DNA of 64,000 bases from Natranaerovirga hydrolytica (GTDB lineage: Bacteria > Bacillota > Clostridia > Lachnospirales > DSM-24629). Under the pieces are notes generated by a model. It was not told where the DNA came from. It did no database searches and worked only from the letters and a program-made list of their open reading frames with translations. Where the stretch lies: positions 24,227 through 88,226 of the forward strand of contig NZ_SMGQ01000018.1 of assembly GCF_004339095.1 (NCBI RefSeq), written 5' to 3'. Positions within the stretch are counted from its first letter, which is position 1, and the number at the start of each line of letters is the position of its first letter. The translations under genes were made by a program, and so were the position numbers. Shown one piece after another: positions 58,956-64,000 of this stretch.

Positions 58956-60983
58956 TTATCTTATCTCATCAAAGTACATTGTCATTTCTTGCATACTGTT
59001 TACAATCATCGGTATCATCAAATAAAATATAATCAAACTGTAAACCGGTATAAAGCCAATCATTTGCCCAGTCCACTGTTTTCTATATATAATTTTCTCG
59101 TTGGTTAATCTTCTTAAGTCTTGATAATACACTTTTTCACTTTCTAATTCATCAAATGCCTCATTAATACTGAGCTCTTCTACTGCCAATTGCAAATTGT
59201 TCACAATGTTAATGAATGTTGGATGAGGCACATCCATTTTAAGTTGTTCTAGGGCTTCATAGCTACCCGCATCAAAATTATTTAAACAATCACCAACCTC
59301 TTGCTTAAAATAAACAGAGAATAACTCCATCCATTCTAATATTTCAAACACACCTATTTTTTTCACATGCATAAGAATTAGTAATATGGTATGAAATTGG
59401 GAAACTTCATCATCCATATCAATTTTTCGCATTCTATTTTGCAATACAATCATCAGATTAGGGGTTACATACCCCACTAAAAATACCACCAAACACAGTA
59501 AAATTTCCCACCATTTTATATAAATCCTATTGAGTTGGTTTATTTTTTCATAAATCCTTTGGGTTGCAACTTCTATGCTTTCTACATTTTCTATCCCCCT
59601 TTTTCCTTCTATTGTCTGAGCTATTTCTTCTTTTGTGCCTTGATAATCTAGCAAGACAATAATTTCTCTATCTTGATCCGTGATTTGAATGGCTTTTTCT
59701 TTTTCATTATCACTCACTTGTCCACCTAAAAATCCACTGGGTATTGTTGGTTCGTACAGTATGTTTTTTCTATTCATATCTTTTAAATATAAAACCAAAA
59801 GCAAAGATGTTACAAAAAAGATACTGCCTACAATAAGTTTTCTCGTATAAAAGGTTTCTACTGAAAAAGGTGCCAATACTTTTTTTAAAGCCATTTTACA
59901 ACGTTTGTATTTTTTAGTTTGTTTCCTTGGAATAAACCGATCCAAAAACTTATAAAATTTATTATAAATTTTTTCATCAATGGTTTTTTGATTGGTTCTA
60001 ATGTTACTGTCTTCCATCTTTTGTATCTTTCTTATTAGAAAAAAACAAGTTACCACAAGTAAAACCAATCCTAACTCTATTAAAAAACCGCTTTGACTGC
60101 TATAAAATTTTTCTAATGGTGCAAAATGATTGCTTGCCCAATTTTTTATGGGTTCTATAAAAAACAAGGGCAATAATACAATAATGGTTAAACTTTTCAA
60201 GGCATAATTTAATCGTTCTCTTTTAATAACTTCCATCCTAATTTCACTGTTTAAGTAATTTAAGCTTTTCATAAACAAAGAAGCACCATTTTCTATTTTT
60301 GTGTCTCCAAATTCTTTTGTCATAAAAGCCAATGCCATTAACATTTTTAAATATTTATTCGGTGCTGTTTCATTATAAATATACATTTCTTTTTCAACAT
60401 TTTTTGACATCAATACATCGTATATTCGCATGCCTTGTATACCTATTTCTTGGTTTTTCTTTGGTACATCTTGACTGGCTTCGTAAATGGCTTCATCTAC
60501 CATTTTTAATTCATAAAATTTATGTCTCACCAATTCATTAAATTCGATTTGCTGATACATTAACTTATTCTTAAGTTTTTCAACAAAATAATCCAATATT
60601 GTATCTGCAAAAAAATACGAAGCCACCATAAAAATCCCAATCAAATAAATATTTTGTGTCAAGTTAACAAAGGTGATTACAAGAACCAAGAGACTCATTA
60701 TAATGATGAAAAATACATTGGTGGTGGCCTTTCTTATCTCTGGTTCAGAATAATCATGAACCATTTGTACTCTGTTCCTTATTTTTCTTACAACGGACTT
60801 TGTAAACTTATTTCTGCTTATAACATTATAAATACTTATACCCATGCTTTTTTTGCTTTTGTTTCTATACAATAAACTGCTTTTTTTACTTTTCGTATTT
60901 AAGTACACTGCAATACTGATTAAAGCAATTATAAGGACTCCTGATACAACCAGTAAATACCTAGCATAATCGTATAAATTCAA
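58956..60983 (-). CDS. TadB/TadC-like membrane platform protein (apparent fusion)
   Basis: A 675-aa multispanning protein. The C-terminal half (about residues 380-675) has a T2SSF-like domain with cytoplasmic helices (DDEVSQFHTILLILMHVKKIGVFEILEWMELFSVYFKQEV) and C-terminal membrane helices. The N-terminal half (about 1-330) has its own group of transmembrane helices and a similar helical part. Tad systems usually encode TadB and TadC as two proteins of about 300 aa, so this looks like both in one chain. TTG start 8 nt after AAGGAGG. It would form the membrane platform for the CpaF-like ATPase. Confidence 0.75.
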   Translation of the reverse strand: MNLYDYARYLLVVSGVLIIALISIAVYLNTKSKKSSLLYRNKSKKSMGISIYNVISRNKFTKSVVRKIRNRVQMVHDYSEPEIRKATTNVFFIIIMSLLVLVITFVNLTQNIYLIGIFMVASYFFADTILDYFVEKLKNKLMYQQIEFNELVRHKFYELKMVDEAIYEASQDVPKKNQEIGIQGMRIYDVLMSKNVEKEMYIYNETAPNKYLKMLMALAFMTKEFGDTKIENGASLFMKSLNYLNSEIRMEVIKRERLNYALKSLTIIVLLPLFFIEPIKNWASNHFAPLEKFYSSQSGFLIELGLVLLVVTCFFLIRKIQKMEDSNIRTNQKTIDEKIYNKFYKFLDRFIPRKQTKKYKRCKMALKKVLAPFSVETFYTRKLIVGSIFFVTSLLLVLYLKDMNRKNILYEPTIPSGFLGGQVSDNEKEKAIQITDQDREIIVLLDYQGTKEEIAQTIEGKRGIENVESIEVATQRIYEKINQLNRIYIKWWEILLCLVVFLVGYVTPNLMIVLQNRMRKIDMDDEVSQFHTILLILMHVKKIGVFEILEWMELFSVYFKQEVGDCLNNFDAGSYEALEQLKMDVPHPTFINIVNNLQLAVEELSINEAFDELESEKVYYQDLRRLTNEKIIYRKQWTGQMIGFIPVYSLIIFYLMIPMIVNSMQEMTMYFDEIR

Positions 60984-60998
60984 ATTTCCACCTCCTTT

Positions 60999-62864
60999 TT
61001 AGCCCCAATTAGAGCTAAGGAATTTATCAAAAGCCTCTTGATCTTCACCGGTCATAACCCTTCGCATTTTATGAATGGTGGCTTCTGATAACTTGTTTTT
61101 CACGACATATTGTCCCTCTTGAAATTCTATAATATTTTTATAAATATATTGTTTTCTATCTGTCACTCTTGTAAAATACTCTGTTACTGAATCCATAAAA
61201 GATTCCATAGCCTCACTGCCACTTTTTTCTCTATAATGTGTTGGATAGGATTCATCTTGGCTTAATGGAATAATTTCAGTAATGCGTTCAATATATCTTT
61301 TTCCTTCATAATTCCTTTCTAAATGAATATCAAAATTCAACACTTGTACCACTTGTTGTTCCGCAACTTTTTCATTATTAAACACTTCGCATTTTAACAA
61401 TGAATTTCTAAGTGCCATGACCAAATCTTCAACTTTTTTTGCATGGTGTGTAAATAAAGTAAATAAACTGGCTACTTGGGCCATTTGTATCATCCAGGCC
61501 GCAACAGGATCTGTTGCCACCTCACCTAAAATATTAACTGAACCATCTGTTTTCTTTTGCAAATCCAATCCATCTTGTCCAGATATATATTCTGTTTCTT
61601 TAAACGTTAATATGTTTCGCATTGGATATAATTTTCTAAGGTGTAATTCAAAAGCTGTTTCTTGCACTCTAAGGGTCAATGTGCCATATATGTGTCTTAC
61701 CATTGCCATAAGCAACGTGGTTTTTCCTGAACCTTGAGCACCTGTTATAGAAGTAATCTGGCACCCTTTTATAAGGAATTTTATTAAGTCGATAACACAT
61801 TCTCTATTCTCATCTTGAATTAAATCTTCTAACCTAACATCCGCCATATGAAATTTTCTAACAAAAAATGCCCAACTTTCTGAAAAACTTGGCCTAACAA
61901 CCACCACCCTTGAACCATCTTTCATTTCGTTAATCTTATACCCTACATTTTCTGATAACTGCCCTGCTTTATTGTAACGATAAATATTTTGACATACGCG
62001 TCTTAATTCATTTTCTGATTTAAAGCTTAAAAAGGATAAATGAATGGATTTTCCTTTATAAAATATCCAAACACTATCGTAATTTTTAGGCTTATCAAAC
62101 ATTTGGCGGGTATAGTTTTCTGGCATAAATTGATGATCCATAGATTCAGGTATCCCCGATACACCACCTGATACACCATCTATATTCATATCCCTTATTT
62201 CATCCACCACGCCAAACCCTTTGTATATTTGATAAACTCTCTGAACCACAATGTGCAATTTATCTTTATAAGACAGCTTAATATCTTCTTGAAGGAATAT
62301 GTCTTCTATTTCTTCTTGAGTAATCCGATAAGCTAGAGTATTTTCTTCCATATCTTCTTTAACTGCGTCTAAGTTATAGGTTTCAATGAATTGACTTAAA
62401 GCGTCTTGACTGTATTGCTTTTTGTATAAATAGACAAGTATTTCAAACTTATCTTGTGGTGTGAGCCTATTTCCTTGGTTAAAAGGTATCACCAGATTAA
62501 TATCCTTTTCTTTTATATAATTTTTTTGTAAGACTTCAAAAATAAAGTCTTTCACATATTCCTTATCTTCTAAAGAACCAAAAGTACAATTGCGTAATGC
62601 TTTCTTTAATTCACTCCGCTTGTTAAGCCTTTTTTTAAATTCCTCTGCTTCTAATCCTAATTCATATAAATTTGTACGGGTGATTTCATTAATGGCTTCT
62701 TTAACATATTCAACAATACTTTCAAGTTTATATTGATCTTCTTTTTTAAATAGCTCTACTTTTACTTGTTTAACGGTTTTTTCTGATTTCATATACAGTA
62801 TAAGTCCTAGACTCACACCTAATAATATAATGCTAATCAGTATTCCATTCATTAAGTTTCCCAC
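60999..62864 (-). CDS. CpaF/TadA-like secretion ATPase with N-terminal membrane segment
   Basis: A 621-aa type II/IV secretion ATPase. The C-terminal catalytic domain has Walker A ITGAQGSGKTTLL (about residues 372-384), an Asp box-like region (LTLRVQETAFELHLRKL), Walker B ILGEVATDPVAAWMIQMAQ and the His box LFTLFTHHAKK. The N-terminal 250 aa are helical and charged. Unusually for CpaF, the first 25 residues form a hydrophobic segment (NGILISIILLGVSLGLILYM), so it may be membrane-tethered. GTG start 8 nt after GAGGGG. It powers pilus assembly with the downstream platform protein. Confidence 0.85.
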   Translation of the reverse strand: MGNLMNGILISIILLGVSLGLILYMKSEKTVKQVKVELFKKEDQYKLESIVEYVKEAINEITRTNLYELGLEAEEFKKRLNKRSELKKALRNCTFGSLEDKEYVKDFIFEVLQKNYIKEKDINLVIPFNQGNRLTPQDKFEILVYLYKKQYSQDALSQFIETYNLDAVKEDMEENTLAYRITQEEIEDIFLQEDIKLSYKDKLHIVVQRVYQIYKGFGVVDEIRDMNIDGVSGGVSGIPESMDHQFMPENYTRQMFDKPKNYDSVWIFYKGKSIHLSFLSFKSENELRRVCQNIYRYNKAGQLSENVGYKINEMKDGSRVVVVRPSFSESWAFFVRKFHMADVRLEDLIQDENRECVIDLIKFLIKGCQITSITGAQGSGKTTLLMAMVRHIYGTLTLRVQETAFELHLRKLYPMRNILTFKETEYISGQDGLDLQKKTDGSVNILGEVATDPVAAWMIQMAQVASLFTLFTHHAKKVEDLVMALRNSLLKCEVFNNEKVAEQQVVQVLNFDIHLERNYEGKRYIERITEIIPLSQDESYPTHYREKSGSEAMESFMDSVTEYFTRVTDRKQYIYKNIIEFQEGQYVVKNKLSEATIHKMRRVMTGEDQEAFDKFLSSNWG

Positions 62865-62869
62865 AATTA

Positions 62870-63682
62870 TTACCCCTCTTTGTAACCTGTCAGTTCCAAT
62901 ATTTTTTTGCAGGCATTTCTTAGTGATTCAATAAAATAATAATCTTCATCTTTTCGCTTATTAAGGGTATTCTTAATAAGATAGTCTAAAAGTTTATGCT
63001 CATTACAACAATCCATAAATTTCACATTATAAGGTACTGCTGTTATATTTTTTATTTTGTATTTTCTTGATACATTGTTTAAAGTGTATTTTGAGCTTTT
63101 ATCATATCGACTGATGTTCATGATGGATTTTTTATTTTTTAAAAAAGCACTTATGGTTTCATCTTCAAAAAATTCTTCAATTAAGTATTTATTTTGATTG
63201 AGATTGACCATTATCATATCTGCTCTCTCTAAAATGGTTTGGGTAATTTTGTTATCTAATCCACTATGGACATCTATTGCGACTACATCATAAAATTGAT
63301 TGGCCCCTTCAATGATATGGCTTAGCACATCAATAATATTTTCAAACAACTCTTTTTCTTTTATTTCTGTACCTGTTAATAAATCGAGTCTATTGTCTTT
63401 TAATAAAGAAATGGTATAGTCTGGTACACTGTTAGGTGTTAGCTTTTGGTTTTTTGCTAGTCGTGTTAAGGCATCTATTCCACGGTCTGAAAATGCACCC
63501 ATCTTATCATCTTCTAGAATTTTATTGGGAACAAAACATTTTTCTAATATACTGTTTGCAAATTGGCTGTGGCAAACCAGCGTTTTCACGTTGTTTTCTA
63601 AGGCTAACATAGAAGCTATTGCTGCTGTATTAACTGTATTCCCAACTTGTCCATGTGTTATGGACCAAAAAGCTATGATCAT
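62870..63682 (-). CDS. CpaE/ParA-like protein with degenerate Walker A
   Basis: A 270-aa protein with the MinD/ParA fold: start MIIAFWSITHGQVGNTVNTAAIASMLAL corresponds to the deviant Walker A, but the catalytic Lys residues (KGGxGKT) are replaced (HGQVGNT), so ATP hydrolysis may be lost or altered. Later VVAIDVHSGLDNKITQTILERADMIMVNLNQN matches the ParA switch II/Walker B region. In Tad clusters CpaE positions the pilus machine. AAAGGAGG precedes the ATG. It lies 5 nt ahead of the ATPase gene. Confidence 0.78.
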   Translation of the reverse strand: MIIAFWSITHGQVGNTVNTAAIASMLALENNVKTLVCHSQFANSILEKCFVPNKILEDDKMGAFSDRGIDALTRLAKNQKLTPNSVPDYTISLLKDNRLDLLTGTEIKEKELFENIIDVLSHIIEGANQFYDVVAIDVHSGLDNKITQTILERADMIMVNLNQNKYLIEEFFEDETISAFLKNKKSIMNISRYDKSSKYTLNNVSRKYKIKNITAVPYNVKFMDCCNEHKLLDYLIKNTLNKRKDEDYYFIESLRNACKKILELTGYKEG

Positions 63683-63709
63683 TATGATCTCCTCCTTTCC
63701 TCTTCACTG

Positions 63710-64000
63710 TTACCTCACTCTAAAATCATCACTGGCTTTTTTGTCTGTGTAGTACAGTATGATATCGCCTTCTTCTAATGGGTAGCCTTGTTGGTTTGTG
63801 TTGTACCCTTCTATTTGCCATTGGTTGGCGTTTGGTGATTTGTAGTCTAGTCTTATATAGTCTCTTATGTCTCCTTCTCCTGTGTCGTCTCTTATGGTTC
63901 TTAGAATTTCAAAGTTGACGACGATGTAGCCTTCTTTTAAGATATAGTCTGCCTCTCGATTGACCCTTCCTACACTTGTTAGGTCAAATCCTCTTTCTAC
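63710..64000 (-). CDS. C-terminal end of an unknown protein (runs off window)
   Basis: The last 96 codons of a protein that continues beyond the window end, upstream of the CpaE-like gene and in the same orientation (27-nt gap). It reads as acidic, beta-rich sequence (LKEGYIVVNFEILRTIRDD, then YPLEEGDIILYYTDKKASDD), ending FRVR. No family recognised. Its codon use is unlike its neighbours: Asp, Asn and Tyr are mostly GAC, AAC and TAC, whereas surrounding genes prefer GAT, AAT and TAT. It is probably a surface or pilus component. Confidence 0.7.
   Translation of the reverse strand, partial: VERGFDLTSVGRVNREADYILKEGYIVVNFEILRTIRDDTGEGDIRDYIRLDYKSPNANQWQIEGYNTNQQGYPLEEGDIILYYTDKKASDDFRVR

Overview
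The window is AT-rich DNA from an anaerobic, spore-forming Firmicute, most likely a member of the Clostridia. The signs are spoVG, a CwlD-type cortex amidase, a PurR-type pur repressor, a clostridial Tad-like pilus cluster, SLH-anchored surface proteins, and an F1Fo ATP synthase whose c subunit carries the complete Na+-binding residue set. The last point suggests a sodium-based energy economy, as in marine, saline or alkaline clostridia. The exact genus cannot be fixed from sequence alone. I see no prophage, IS element or CRISPR array.

Layout. 1-1412 (minus): a Fur-box-controlled methyltransferase followed by the start of a lipoprotein gene, plus a PadR regulator. 1664-3290: an ECF sigma factor and its membrane anti-sigma, apparently autoregulated. 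3778-7025: spoVG, purR (with a PurBox pair over its own promoter) and the divergent murC. 7026-9620: a cluster of DnaA boxes ahead of dnaD-like and dnaC/dnaI-like helicase-loading genes, then tRNA-Arg. 9661-13469: a YhaN/YhaO-type Rad50/Mre11-like pair behind a LexA-like box. 13559-18344: phosphofructokinase, two membrane-anchored orphans and asnS. 18695-21908: M29 aminopeptidase, YjiH-like membrane protein, QueT. 21934-27149: exported orphan, Usp protein, Arg-tailed protein, YwmB, SLH protein. 27264-36414: two giant secreted fibronectin-III/SLH proteins. 36603-43636: the ten-gene atp operon. 44092-49979: ACT protein, TagO/WecA, then ywlC-ywlE-rpiB-upp-comEB and cwlD. 50046-56344: a two-component system, lipoprotein and ABC-2 exporter. 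56460-64000: a Tad-like secretion/pilus cluster running off the window edge.

The order ywlC-ywlE-rpiB-upp-atp-ywmB is the same conserved backbone as in Bacillus subtilis. Here it is interrupted between atpC and ywmB by the surface-protein module, and between upp and atp by comEB, tagO and an ACT-domain gene.

The most unusual feature is a dispersed intergenic element found in at least four and probably five copies (3363-3460 +, 4231-4284 -, 18572-18672 +, 27179-27263 -, 24509-24682 +). Each copy is a hairpin of about 52-54 nt whose 13-15 bp stem differs in sequence between copies but stays paired. The loop is conserved and carries a small inner hairpin. Most copies are followed by a conserved tail. 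Ahead of spoVG and the M29 aminopeptidase the hairpin begins almost exactly where the predicted promoter would start transcription, so it looks like a structured 5' leader RNA and not a random repeat. I do not recognise it.

Start codons were corrected against Shine-Dalgarno spacing where the longest open frame began inside or on top of the ribosome-binding site.
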